A stretch of DNA of 64,000 nt from Eleftheria terrae (GTDB lineage: Bacteria; Pseudomonadota; Gammaproteobacteria; Burkholderiales; Burkholderiaceae_C), in assembly GCF_030419005.1 (NCBI RefSeq), contig NZ_CP106951.1:2914001-2978000 (forward strand), given 5' to 3'. Shown here one piece after another: positions 45,991 through 55,720 of the stretch. The first letter of the stretch is position 1, and the number at the start of each line of letters is the position of its first letter. The notes under the pieces are model-generated. The model searched no databases. It had not been told where the DNA came from and saw only the letters and a program-made list of their open reading frames with translations. Both the position numbers and the translations under genes were made by a program.

Positions 45991-47053
45991 TGGACCTCCC
46001 ATAACTTTGAGGAATGGGTCCCAGACCCAATATGTCATTGAAGTGCGGGCCCAACTCGGCGAAAAATAGCGCGTACACAGGGAGGCAGCAATGGGGAAAG
46101 AAGGATTGGTCGAGATTAAGGCGACGGCAGCCTGGCGGTCATCCTGCCATCCATTCAGAGCCCGGTCGCACGTTCTGCGTCACCCTCATAGGCTCGGCTC
46201 CCCAACTACCGTCAGCAGCATCAGAACCGGCTGACTGCATTCCTTAACCGATAAAGGCTCCTGCCCCAAAGAGGGGTGTGGGATGGGCGATCTTTGCCTG
46301 CGCGCTTTGCAGGCGATCTGAAGGAGAAGCATGCTCGACGGTCACACGCCATACGGCTTCTGGTGCTGCGCAACGCTTGCACGTGACGTCTCGTGGCAGC
46401 GAAGGCGCATCTGGTACCGGGGACTGGAGCGACAGCTACGCTCAGATGGATTCATCACTGGGCTTCACCGCTCGGTGCTTGTGGCACTGGACCGCTGCGC
46501 CAGTGGAGAGCGCCGGTACCGCTATCGGCTGGTTCAGGTACTGCTGCAGGACCCCATCCTGATCGTGGCGCAGCTCGGCGACCTTTTGCCAATCTTGGAG
46601 ATCGATGCAGGTGATGCATCGGGGACCTTTGGATGGAAAGCTACAGGGCTGCCGCATGGGTCCTCCCCCGCGTTCTCGAGGGCGACCTTGCACAGCATTC
46701 ACTGCGGTGTGACGCGAGCCAGCCGTTCAGCGGTCCGATGCAATGTGGAAAGGCGAATCGGGAAGAGCCCGTCGACGACGGCTGCTCCTCCACCACAGCA
46801 CGCGGTGCTTGCAGCACTGCGGCTGTAGACGGTTACTGCTCGTCGCGCGAAAGGATAGAAGGAGGAGACCGGGCCAGCGATCAAGCAGACGCGCTTGTAG
46901 CTGGATGAGCCAGAAAAGCGCCCGCTGGGTCCTTCCCTGTGGGAGGTTGTCTCTTTATTCTGTCCGCGCGGCGACGCCGTAAAGGCGCCGACCCGAAGGT
47001 GCGGGAACACCTCGGATCGGCTAACCACAATCAACTTACGCAGGAAGTCAATC
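45991..47053. other. intergenic stretch with one possible small gene
   Basis: Apart from the small minus-strand frame listed at 46442-46657 I find no supported gene. Plus-strand frames at 46278-46908 have no ribosome binding site or recognisable content. Confidence 0.4.
46442..46657 (-). CDS. possible small protein, 71 aa
   Basis: A GGGGGAGGACCC ribosome binding site stands directly before the ATG at 46657. The frame reads MRQPCSFPSKGPRCITCIDL, QDWQKVAELRHDQDGVLQQY, LNQPIAVPALSTGAAVQCHK and ends DESI. Composition is protein-like with four Cys. No homolog recalled. The ribosome binding site is the main evidence. Confidence 0.35.
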   Translation of the reverse strand: MRQPCSFPSKGPRCITCIDLQDWQKVAELRHDQDGVLQQYLNQPIAVPALSTGAAVQCHKHRAVKPSDESI

Positions 47054-47305
47054 GTGGCTGATGTCAATCATAGGCCGGGCGAAGCATTGCCCACAACCAG
47101 CAAGCTAGAGAGGAACGAGCGCTACCTCAGCGTCAATGGGGCGTTCCTCCCCTACGACCGAAGCCGGCAGCCCTCTGGCGTGGCGGACACACCGGTACCG
47201 TGGGTGCGCCTGCGGGGCAAATGGCTCAGGGACGCAGGCTTTGAGGTGGATACGCAGGTGCGGGTCCGCGTCATGGCCGGGTGCTTGGTACTGACGACGG
47301 ACTGA
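47054..47305 (+). CDS. SymE-like protein
   Basis: 83 aa from GTG 47054 (AGGAAG box). The C-terminal part VPWVRLRGKWLRDAGFEVDT, QVRVRVMAGCLVLTTD is the SymE-toxin domain, an AbrB-derived fold ('p.i.LkG.WL..AGF..G..v.V.v..G.lvlt'). SymE of E. coli is an SOS-induced toxin controlled by the antisense RNA SymR; in E. coli it is 113 aa, so this is shorter mainly at the N-terminus. No antisense RNA or LexA box could be identified by eye. Confidence 0.75.
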   Translation: MADVNHRPGEALPTTSKLERNERYLSVNGAFLPYDRSRQPSGVADTPVPWVRLRGKWLRDAGFEVDTQVRVRVMAGCLVLTTD

Positions 47306-47535
47306 AGGAGGGCGAACAGGCCGCTAGCAGCGGCCCCCTCCCCCATGGTGCGTTGAGCCGTCGGCGCCCGTCGCTCCCGCAGTTGTCCACCACAGCTGTG
47401 GACAGGTTTGTGAGCAGACGGTGCAGACCCCTTGCGAACGGGCTCCAGTAGCTGGTTCCCAGTGGCACGCTGCAATTTCTAGCAGGTGCCCCGGCTCACC
47501 TCGCCAACCGTCATCCACCTCTGAAGGAAATGAGC
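47306..47535. other. intergenic stretch without a supported gene
   Basis: Contains a GC-rich hairpin GGCCGC-TAGC-AGCGGCC at 47318-47334 just past the SymE-like stop, followed by C-rich rather than T-rich sequence. Otherwise nothing seen. Confidence 0.35.
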
Positions 47536-48312
47536 ATGCACGCACATGATCAGGTGGCTGCGGCCATCGATTTGCGCATCAAACAACTCGCCGCCCAAGG
47601 CGCATCTGTAGAGATCATTCTCGACCGAATGCTGGGCTTCTTGCCTGGCCTCCGGCAGATCCTCGAAGGAGCGACAGAAGCGGAACTTGTTGACCTGTAC
47701 GAACGCTATGTCGGATTCCAGGCCTTCGCCTGCCTGTGGCGCCATGCCTCGGACTGGGTGAGCCAGCAGGACTCGCTGAAGAGCGCAGAGCTGGCCATTC
47801 CTCGCGCGTTGCATGAGCCGTTCGCGGCGATGCTGTCCGCGACGGCCGCGCTGGAGATGGCGTTTCAATCGTGCCTCGACGCTGCTGCGCCGGACGTTCT
47901 TGCGCAGCAGCTCGCCACGCTGAGCGCCATGCACGTCGAATGGCTCCGTCAGGCTAAGCAGGTCATCAACGACCTGGCTGCCCTCGACATCCCGTTGGGA
48001 ATCACGCAGTACATCACCGACTCGGTCACGGATGCTGCTGACCGGATCAGGATGCTGGAGGCGCAGGTCCTAGCACGCGTTCCCGAGAGCGCCGTGCCGC
48101 GAGCGGCCTGGAGCGAGGAGAGCGGCCCATCTGCCTCCCAACGGGCTTGGGGTAGCTCTCACTCGGCTGCGGTCGCCTCGGGTTTCTCCGCTGCAGCGGA
48201 CACCGCCGCCCTGCGCTTCCTGGTGGCCGGTTTCGCTGCCTTTTTCGATGCGGCCTTGCGCCCGGGCGCCTCAGCAGTTCGGCGCGAGGCCTTCTTGGCC
48301 GCCGGCGGCTGA
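47536..48312 (+). CDS. hypothetical helical protein overlapping hns
   Basis: About 258 aa from ATG 47536 (AAGGAAATGAGC before it). Up to about residue 180 the sequence is Ala/Leu-rich and helical (QVAAAIDLRIKQLAAQGASV, VEWLRQAKQVINDLAALDIP). The last 50 or so codons (48159-48312) run antisense to the tail of the H-NS gene and look like antisense translation, so the original stop may have been lost in a rearrangement. No family recognised. Confidence 0.5.
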   Translation: MHAHDQVAAAIDLRIKQLAAQGASVEIILDRMLGFLPGLRQILEGATEAELVDLYERYVGFQAFACLWRHASDWVSQQDSLKSAELAIPRALHEPFAAMLSATAALEMAFQSCLDAAAPDVLAQQLATLSAMHVEWLRQAKQVINDLAALDIPLGITQYITDSVTDAADRIRMLEAQVLARVPESAVPRAAWSEESGPSASQRAWGSSHSAAVASGFSAAADTAALRFLVAGFAAFFDAALRPGASAVRREAFLAAGG

Positions 48313-48695
48313 CCGGCGGAGCGACGCTTCTTGGCTAGCGCCCGCTCGCTTGCAGCGCGGACTTCGCTGGTACCTTCGGCGACGAGGAAGGATTCGATCA
48401 CCTCGCCTCGCTCCAGAGCTTCGCGCAGCCAGCGCGGGCGAGGGCCGCGGCCCGACCAGCTGTTGCCATGGGCGTCCTGGTACTTCGGCACTTCGGCCCG
48501 TGAGGCCTTGCCCGTTGATGAATTCCGGGTCCGAGCCTTCTCACCGCCGAACACGTCCTCCGCGGTAAAGCCGTAGAGCGCGACGACATTCTTGATCTCT
48601 TTCAAGGCACCGGCGCCCTCTTTGCGCCTGGCGGCTTCCATACGGCGCTGAAGCGCTCCCATCTCGTCACGCAGCTGGGCGTACGTTTTTGGCAT
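48159..48695 (-). CDS. H-NS-family protein with basic tail
   Basis: 178 aa from ATG 48695 (GGAG nine bases upstream). N-terminal oligomerisation helix (KTYAQLRDEMGALQRRMEAA), then the H-NS DNA-binding core YQDAHGNSWSGRGPRPRWLR with the GRGPRP loop that reads AT-rich minor grooves. The C-terminus adds about 60 residues rich in Lys, Ala and Arg, like histone H1. Such proteins silence AT-rich foreign DNA; carrying one on a mobile region may mask the region's own genes (inference). Confidence 0.9.
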   Translation of the reverse strand: MPKTYAQLRDEMGALQRRMEAARRKEGAGALKEIKNVVALYGFTAEDVFGGEKARTRNSSTGKASRAEVPKYQDAHGNSWSGRGPRPRWLREALERGEVIESFLVAEGTSEVRAASERALAKKRRSAGQPPAAKKASRRTAEAPGRKAASKKAAKPATRKRRAAVSAAAEKPEATAAE

Positions 48696-48908
48696 CAGCG
48701 GGTACTCCATAGTGTGTTTGGTGCGGTACTTTACTGCGGACATGCTGCGTTCACCGGTGCCCCTCCCTTGTGGAACCGTCCAGCTCGGGCGCCGCGGTGT
48801 CATTGCGGCTGACCTGTCAGTTTCTGGCATAGCCGTCGTGACATCTGCACGTGAACCGGGTCAGCCAGCGCTGTGTAATCACTCCCACTTCAACGCCGGG
48901 GCCCGACC

Positions 48909-49205
48909 ATGCGATTTCGCTCACTCGCTGCAGTATTTGTTTTGGCCTACAACGTGGGCGCCCAAGCAGCACCTCCCGAGCAATACTTCGTCGTCGATGA
49001 AGTACAGGAACGGCTAGCGCCAAGCAAGCGCGCCCCGGCAACAAACACTTTGCGCAAGCGACAGCAGCTAGAAGTTTTTGAAGTGAAAGGCGGATGGGCC
49101 CGAGTCTCGAAATATTATGATGGCCAGATCGAGGGCGTACCCGGCAAGGTTGGCCGATGGGTGCCGCTGTCCAGCCTTTCGAAGACGAAGCCTTCACAGC
49201 GGTAG
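48909..49205 (+). CDS. exported SH3-like domain protein
   Basis: 98 aa. Signal peptide MRFRSLAAVFVLAYNVGAQA with likely cleavage after AQA. The remainder fits a bacterial SH3 fold: LAPSKRAPATNTLRKRQQLE, VFEVKGGWARVSKYYDG, VGRWVPLSSLS. Such periplasmic domains bind peptidoglycan or peptides. It stands alone. Related short proteins are common in Burkholderiales accessory DNA, to my knowledge. Confidence 0.7.
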   Translation: MRFRSLAAVFVLAYNVGAQAAPPEQYFVVDEVQERLAPSKRAPATNTLRKRQQLEVFEVKGGWARVSKYYDGQIEGVPGKVGRWVPLSSLSKTKPSQR

Positions 49206-49344
49206 GCCCACCGCTCCCGAGTCGCGCAATCCTTGCAGGCGCGCTATTGACCGGCGCCAGGGCCGACGTCTTTGCCATGACGACACCAGACCCTCGCACG
49301 GTCGAAGCGTCCGGTCAACACGCGGCTGACCGAATGCCTGCGAT

Positions 49345-49887
49345 TCACCAGTCGATCAGCGCTGACTTGGGATCAGGCCAGTTCTCGACAAGATCGCGGT
49401 ACACCGACAGGACCCATAGCTCGTCTGCGGCCGCCTGCGGGCCAACATCCCCGCATCCTGCACACCAGGTTTCGAGCCTGAACGCCAGGCTGTCGAGGTC
49501 AGAATTGCCCGCGACATCAGATAGGTACGCGATGCCGTCCTTTGTGACCCGCAGCTGCCAGTGTCGATCGTCATCGACGGAGGCCAGCAAAGCGGCCACC
49601 ATAGCCGGGGTCGCCTCTGCAGAATTCTTCAGGTCCAACTGGACCTTAGAAAGAGTTGCGGGACGCGTTGGAGATGCTCGGTTTGCATCGCCAGCTGCAG
49701 CTTTGCCGGTGCTTCTGGCTGCCGCCGCAGCGTTCCAGTCTCTGAAGCCATTGAGCTGAGCTACGACCTCAAGCGCTTGGCTGTGGCTCAATGCAGTCCC
49801 TGATTTACGCGCCTGTTCGCGCAACGCGGCTGCCTGTCCCTTCATTTCAAACACAAAAGCTTGGGTAGCAGATCGAGAATCGGTCAT
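49345..49887 (-). CDS. glyoxalase-related protein
   Basis: 180 aa from ATG 49887 (GGAGAA box); the frame is open further upstream but that part has no start signal. The N-terminus FVFEMKGQAAALREQARKSG, TALSHSQALEVVAQLNGFRD, WNAAAA matches the 'K.qAk.LR..l...G...sHs.aLElvA...G.rdWnt' domain labelled glyoxalase-related (a short helical module often fused or next to glyoxalase folds). The C-terminal half (HWQLRVTKDGIAYLSDVAGN) is unassigned. It lies downstream of the NACHT gene on the same strand. Confidence 0.7.
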   Translation of the reverse strand: MTDSRSATQAFVFEMKGQAAALREQARKSGTALSHSQALEVVAQLNGFRDWNAAAAARSTGKAAAGDANRASPTRPATLSKVQLDLKNSAEATPAMVAALLASVDDDRHWQLRVTKDGIAYLSDVAGNSDLDSLAFRLETWCAGCGDVGPQAAADELWVLSVYRDLVENWPDPKSALIDW

Positions 49888-50126
49888 TGTTTCTCCGTCT
49901 CCGGTGCACCCTCTGGGCGTTGTCCGCATTACGCCCGGCACCGGAAGAAGAACCAGCGACGGAAGACAAGCTAGCAGATTCACCTTGTCTCGGTGAGACG
50001 CGGACGGCGGGGCTGCCACCCCTTTGCGCAGCAGTATAGCGAAACGATAGCTGCAACTGAGCAGCATCGAGTCGGCCTGCCGACAACCTCGATGAGCGTT
50101 TGCCGGTAGGCCTGGCCTTGTAGCTG

Positions 50127-53100
50127 TCAGCACGCGCTAGGCGCGAACGCTTCAGCAAGCGCATGCGGCCAGGCCGATCCACCGTCGAGGTTGGGGTGCC
50201 TCGGTTCGTCGACGGGACGTCCATAGTGGAAGCGCAGTTCTTCCACTGCAAGGAGCAGTGTCGCGGCCGCGCGAGCCCCCAGCGCCCCGGCCAACGCTCT
50301 TTGAAAGAGCTGAACTCGAAGATAGTTGCATGCCCTGGACGAGACGTTCTGGATATTCGTTGAACCCTCGACGAGCTCCCGTTGTTCGAAGAATTCAGTC
50401 AGCGAGAACACATCGCCTCCACACTTTCCACGCACAGCGAGGTCGAAATAGTCAAGCACGTAGTCGAGGGACCGCGTATCGGGCTCCGGAAGGAGGCGCA
50501 CGAGAGACAAAATTAGCTTTCCGGCAACGTCTGTACCTTGTCGCAAGCAAGTCTCCAAGACCTTGTGGAGCTGCTCTGGCTTCTCGGAGAGACGCTTTGA
50601 CAATTCGGTGGCCACTGCTTCCTGAGCATGGTAGCCCCGCAGCAGTCTGAACAGTGTGCCGTCGAGCGACATCGTGACCAAGTCTAGCGGCCCGTCCGAG
50701 CTGTGCAAGAAGGCAGACGCCACTTCGTCCAAACCCTTGAACGTCCCCTTCAGCGCGTGGCGGAAGAATTGGCCCATGGCTGCCGCCGTGCCAATTTCGA
50801 GCAGCTTGCGCGCGATGACGTAGTTCGGGGCTTTCGAGACCCAAAGGTCAACGGTGGAATCGAGGTCGGACGAGGAGAAGGCGTCGGACTCGATGAAGAA
50901 GTGAAGGGCGGCCAAGTCCTCCAACGTGGTGTCTTGCTGGTCGAACCACTCCTTGCTCTCCAGCCGCTCGTGAAACTTGGCTCGCAACGCCTCGACCAGG
51001 TCATCGTCGTCGAGGCCGGCACCTTGGGAAACGAGGGAGTTCAGGGCATATATGAAGCGGTCAAGAAGCACATCGCCACGTGTAAGGCATTTGCGCAGCT
51101 CCCCCCAGCCGACATGGGTGGGTAGACCTGCTAGCAGTGTCATCAGCCACCAGCGTCGGTGGAACAGATTCTCTCTTGGATGAGCAGTCTCGTCCCCGAG
51201 CTTCTGGATACGGTGCGCAAGATGTTTCGCTAGTGCATCGGTGACGGCCTGGTAATCAGCGTCCCGCTGGCGAAGGACATGTCCTTCGGAGAGCCGCTGT
51301 CGACGCGCAGGCATGTCTAGGCGGCCATCAAACTTCGTTCGTTTCCAGGGCTTGAGCGCGATCCGCCGCAGCACGCCAGACAGCACGGAGCCCTCATCAC
51401 GGGTACCCAGCAATGGGATCAACCGTTGCGCCATTGATATTCCGCAAGCAACGGCCGCGTCCTCGAATTCGCCAGCATGCGAGTTGGAACTCTGCTGAGT
51501 GCGACAGTCGGCGACCGTGTTTCGCCGCTGCATCTCAAGCATGAGGCCTTCGAGAATGCGTTCTTCGAAGTACTGAGGGTCCGAGGCAGCCATGAGGCTG
51601 CAGAGGGCTGCCTTGGCGCCATTTGGAGGGACGTCGTAAGGCTCCACAGTGCTCCAATACCGTGTAACCAAGTCCTCGACCACGGCTCGCGCGGGAGCAC
51701 GAGGCTCCTCGAGTGCCTGATCTGAGTAGCGCTCGAGCGTACGCGGACGAGACAGGAGCGCGAGCATCCTACGTATTCGGAGGACGTCCAGCACATGCCG
51801 TTGCGCCAAAACCGCGCTGGAAAGGTCTTCCGTCGACGCAGCCAGCAGCATTCGATGCAGCAGGCGCTCGCGAACCTGCTCCTCCTCTGAGGAGTTAGGC
51901 TGGTTGAGCCATCGGTCAAACAATCTTGAGACGTCGCCGGGAGATGCAAGGGTTCCAATTCGCCCCGCGTCGACCTTTTCCGCCGAAGAGCCAACGGCCT
52001 TAGGATACAGCCGCGCGAATGCAGCCTGTCGTTCATCAGCGCCGAGGTTAGCGAGCTGCTCGGCGGCCCAGTCAGGAACCACGGGATGCAGAAGGACAAG
52101 CTCCCCTGCAATCGCAGCTAGTTCCTCAGGCGCGAACGCCTGGACGAGCTTGAGCGCATGGTTCCCTTGGTAGCGCTCGCCCTCGCGGAGGGCCTTCTTG
52201 GCCGCATCGACAGCGAAGGCGCATTGCTCTACTGGCAGTTGATATGCAAGGCGCAGGAGGAGTGCGTCGTCGCCTCTACTCGCAGCCAGTCTCTGCACCT
52301 CCTTGACAATCTCCTTCGTTCGTTCAACCGGGACGAGGAACATGACAGCATAGAAGGCGTTATGCGAGATTTTCACCTCGTCTGGTGCGGCGAACCAGGC
52401 GTCGAGAGCCGCTCCGGAGGCAGGGAACTGCCAGGCTAGCGCCGCGATGGCCTGCTCGGTGACCTGCTCGCTTTCATCCCGTGCTGCAACGTCAATGAGA
52501 AATGGCAGGTTCTCCGGATGCCCGCCCAAAGCCCCGATAAATGCGTCACGTTGCGTCGCATCCCAGGCGCCGTAAAGGTCCATCAGTCTTCCGTCGAAGG
52601 AGCGGACGCTGAGGCCGCCAACACCATGGACCACGGCGAGGGTCTCTTGCAGGTTGCCGGCTCCGATGAGCTCGGCCAACTCAGCCCCGAACAACGAGCA
52701 ACGGCACAGCGCCATACAAGCCATCGCATGGTTCCTGGCCGCCGCCGATGAAGTCGCATGAAGTTTTGTGATGCCCTCGGTGAGCGTTGAGAAGGGAGCG
52801 CCCTCCTCAGGTTGCATTCGGACAGAACCTGCCAGGGCACTGGCCAAGGTCAGGTCGGTGCGAAGCGCGAGGTCGACCAGGCGCCTTCGAGGAGTTGCCG
52901 GCCCAGTAGCCAGCTTGTCAGCGGCCAGTCGCAAGGTTTCCGACCAAGCCGGCCAATTGAAGACATCCCGCAGCAAGGAACCTTCAATGTCCTCGGAGAG
53001 TTCCTGCACAGATAGTTGCTGGAGCACCCACGCGGCGGCGTAGTACTCCTGAAAGCGTTGGTGGGCAAATCGCACCGTCTCGTCGGCGCAATCGCGGTGG

Positions 53101-54608
53101 AGCAAGTGGGTATCGCAAAGGACTTCGAGCACCTGAGCCGGCTCGACGTTATTGCCGGCCCGGTGTGCCAAGCGAAGCTCGGCGACAGTTTCTCCCACCA
53201 CCCGTAGCGCATCTTCGACAGGCAAGTCGGCAGCACCGGCAGTGGTCATTGCACTTGCAAGCTGCCGCAGATAGACCCGCTGTTGACCAAAGACAGGTCC
53301 TTCTCGCAGCACAACTTCACGGTGGCCCGACGCCTCTAGTAGGGACTGCACTGCATCAAGCAGCTCATACAGGGTCGCCGGAACCTCGTGGCCCTCCTGG
53401 GCGAGACGAATCGCGCTGGAAAGAAGCAAAGGATTGCGAGCTGCCAACCGCAAGATCGTGTCACTTTGAAAGCGTTCGATGAGGCGGCGTGCCACGTCGG
53501 GGGCCAACGCTTGTTGCATGAGCTCCCGCTGTCGTTCCCAGTTGAACTCCAGAACGCGGACCTTCGCTCCAGAGGCAGTCGCAAAGGGGCCTTCGGCACG
53601 TCGGGAGCTGCACGCAACGAGAACTCCCGGGTGCGCCGCCAGAAAATCATCTGCACGCGCGGTAGCGGACGCCTTCATGGCTGCAGGCACCTCGTTCCAG
53701 CCGTTCAGCAAGACGGCGACCTTGCCTTCGTCGAGCAGTAGGGAGAGCTCCGCTTCCTCGAGGCCACTGCGCTGGACGCCACCGAGTTTGGCGAGGTATT
53801 CCAAGAGCGGCTGTCCCGTGCGCGACCAACCCGCTGCAGAAACGAAAAGCGGAACAGGCAGCGCGGGGTCATCAAGCAACGCCCTGCCAAGCTCAACCAA
53901 AGCGGTCGTTTTGCCGATGCCGCCTTCGCCGGCGACGACGACCAGACGGCGCTCGACAAGCAGCCGAACAAGCGCAGCGACGTCCAACCGTTTGCGTTCC
54001 TTCGAGCCACTTCCGGAGTCAAAGACTGCAGGTACCCGCTGCGCCAAAAGGTTGCCCGCTTGGGGCGCCTGGTCGAGCAGTGCCTTAGAGGCATCAATCA
54101 ATACTCGAGCGTCCCGTGCAGCCAATTGTGCGGCGCGCCTCGCGCGTCCCTCAGCAGCAAGCTCCAGAAGATTGGCGGCAACAAAGTTCGGGTGGGCAGC
54201 CAGCATTTCACTTATATAGCCGGCCACGCCGATGACAACCCCCTTTGCCAGTTGAGCTGCCTCGCCGGTGACCTCGGCGTATGTTTTGCTCATGCGCTCC
54301 AGGCTGGAGCTCTCGAGGGATTGGTTGCTACCTAGGCACCCAGTCACGTAGTTGGTCATCTCAGCGTGCGTGTCGGGCCGGACCAGCCACTCGCGGGACG
54401 CACGTACTTTCGTCTTCTCGTTGAGAAGTGGCTCGTTGAGCAACTGCTTGATGGTCTGCGAGACCTGGCCTTTGACGGTTTTGGCATCGATCGCGTCGCC
54501 GCCATGGAGCGCCGCTCGCGCCTTGCGCCGAACAAGAAGGGCCATTGCCTTCCCAGCCAGCCAACTTAACGCCTTGCCCAAAGCCGAGTGTGCGACGCCT
54601 TCCAGCAT
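50127..54608 (-). CDS. NACHT STAND ATPase, 1493 aa, probable antiphage sensor
   Basis: Starts behind a strong AAGGAG box. N-terminal about 200 residues form an unrecognised helical effector-like region. NACHT module: Walker A GEGGIGKT at 227-234, Walker B-like VAVLLNGWNEVP at about 297-308 (first acid replaced by Asn, common in this clade), sensor/winged-helix region with VRFAHQRFQEYYAAAWVL near 520. The remaining 950 residues are helical and repeat-like (HEAT/ARM style), suited to ligand recognition. Related bacterial NACHT proteins protect against phages by killing or arresting infected cells. Transcribed away from the defence operon at 55721, so the two make a defence island. No TM helix, nuclease or TIR motif was found. 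Confidence 0.85.
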   Translation of the reverse strand: MLEGVAHSALGKALSWLAGKAMALLVRRKARAALHGGDAIDAKTVKGQVSQTIKQLLNEPLLNEKTKVRASREWLVRPDTHAEMTNYVTGCLGSNQSLESSSLERMSKTYAEVTGEAAQLAKGVVIGVAGYISEMLAAHPNFVAANLLELAAEGRARRAAQLAARDARVLIDASKALLDQAPQAGNLLAQRVPAVFDSGSGSKERKRLDVAALVRLLVERRLVVVAGEGGIGKTTALVELGRALLDDPALPVPLFVSAAGWSRTGQPLLEYLAKLGGVQRSGLEEAELSLLLDEGKVAVLLNGWNEVPAAMKASATARADDFLAAHPGVLVACSSRRAEGPFATASGAKVRVLEFNWERQRELMQQALAPDVARRLIERFQSDTILRLAARNPLLLSSAIRLAQEGHEVPATLYELLDAVQSLLEASGHREVVLREGPVFGQQRVYLRQLASAMTTAGAADLPVEDALRVVGETVAELRLAHRAGNNVEPAQVLEVLCDTHLLHRDCADETVRFAHQRFQEYYAAAWVLQQLSVQELSEDIEGSLLRDVFNWPAWSETLRLAADKLATGPATPRRRLVDLALRTDLTLASALAGSVRMQPEEGAPFSTLTEGITKLHATSSAAARNHAMACMALCRCSLFGAELAELIGAGNLQETLAVVHGVGGLSVRSFDGRLMDLYGAWDATQRDAFIGALGGHPENLPFLIDVAARDESEQVTEQAIAALAWQFPASGAALDAWFAAPDEVKISHNAFYAVMFLVPVERTKEIVKEVQRLAASRGDDALLLRLAYQLPVEQCAFAVDAAKKALREGERYQGNHALKLVQAFAPEELAAIAGELVLLHPVVPDWAAEQLANLGADERQAAFARLYPKAVGSSAEKVDAGRIGTLASPGDVSRLFDRWLNQPNSSEEEQVRERLLHRMLLAASTEDLSSAVLAQRHVLDVLRIRRMLALLSRPRTLERYSDQALEEPRAPARAVVEDLVTRYWSTVEPYDVPPNGAKAALCSLMAASDPQYFEERILEGLMLEMQRRNTVADCRTQQSSNSHAGEFEDAAVACGISMAQRLIPLLGTRDEGSVLSGVLRRIALKPWKRTKFDGRLDMPARRQRLSEGHVLRQRDADYQAVTDALAKHLAHRIQKLGDETAHPRENLFHRRWWLMTLLAGLPTHVGWGELRKCLTRGDVLLDRFIYALNSLVSQGAGLDDDDLVEALRAKFHERLESKEWFDQQDTTLEDLAALHFFIESDAFSSSDLDSTVDLWVSKAPNYVIARKLLEIGTAAAMGQFFRHALKGTFKGLDEVASAFLHSSDGPLDLVTMSLDGTLFRLLRGYHAQEAVATELSKRLSEKPEQLHKVLETCLRQGTDVAGKLILSLVRLLPEPDTRSLDYVLDYFDLAVRGKCGGDVFSLTEFFEQRELVEGSTNIQNVSSRACNYLRVQLFQRALAGALGARAAATLLLAVEELRFHYGRPVDEPRHPNLDGGSAWPHALAEAFAPSAC

Positions 54609-55720
54609 GGATTTCTCCTTGTTTGAACCGTAACCTGGCGCGCATCCACTTGGCGGTTTGATTTGATAGCCGAACAGCTACTCTTCACCATTCTGCAACG
54701 GCTTTACTCGGCACAGACACGGGTCCATGCCTGCGGAGCAGCCCTCGCCTTGCCCGGCCGGATCCGGTCAACGCAAAGGTTAGGCACATGCCCGAACATC
54801 CTCAGCGTCTCCGCGAAGGACGGACACGATCTCGGAGTTGCCCCCCCCTCACTCGGCTCTCACTGCTCCAGTGATCCAACAGGTCGGCAACGTTTCCACT
54901 CAGCGCAGAAGACGCGCTGCATCATTCACACGTGATCTAGTTTATGGAGGCGCCAATGTGTTCAATGGGAGGAACTCGACAAGTCACCGAGGTCGCAGTG
55001 CGGCCGGGGATGTGAGTAGCAGCTCACCCCGGTTTTCTACCCGTCTCTGCTCCACTAAGACGGTTTGCAACCGCTCTATTCGACACACGCGTAAGCCCGC
55101 GTGAGCAAAGGACTTCTCCTTGTGCCGGTTAGAAAAAGTGGTCTCTTTTTTCAGAGAAGAGAGAGCAGGACAGAATCGAACTGGACCAGAAATTCGCCTG
55201 AAGTGGCCGACCCGCGGCACAGGCAGAACGCCCCGCAAGCCCGCACTGGCGCGGGAAAGGCCCAAACGAAAGCGCCCAACCGAGAACGGTTGGGCGTCGT
55301 ATTTTGGTGGTGCAGAACCACCATAAGACCAGCCTTCCTGTGTCGTTCCCGCTACCGTACGCGGCCAACCGAGCCCCGTCTCCCTCTCCTGCCCTGCCCT
55401 GATCTCGTCCACCTGTGGGCGACTGCGCCGTTCGGAAGGAACGAAATCTGCGCGCGGCGGCATCATGATGCTAGGGACCATCGACTCCCTCCTCACGTCA
55501 TCCCGTCTCCCGGCAACTGTGAATCATTCGGGTGTGATGGTACGCACGGCTGCAGGTGGGCACTGTAGAATTTGTTTCAATTAGCCAGAACAAGCCCGGC
55601 CATGGACACAGGGAACATTAGCCGACCGAAGGGAACACAACCCGAGCCAGTCGCAGCCGGCCCGGGGAGTAGCACAGCCGATTCCAACTCGCGGATCAGC
55701 GCGAGCGAGGTGAAGCCCGC
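54609..55720. other. 1.1-kb divergent intergenic region
   Basis: Between the NACHT gene and the sigma-led operon. Contains repeat copy 3 (55047-55298). A TAGAAT box at about 55565-55570 could be a -10 element for the operon, but no convincing -35 is paired with it. No gene supported. Confidence 0.45.
55047..55298. repeat. dispersed hairpin repeat, copy 3
   Basis: Has both the 5' block (CTGCTCCACTAAGACGGTTT, ATTCGACACACGCGTAAG) and the core (TTCAGAGAAGAGAGAGCAGG to the hairpin GCCCAACCGAGAACGGTTGG). Close to copy 1 in the core. No infA or csp gene is next to it. Confidence 0.75.
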
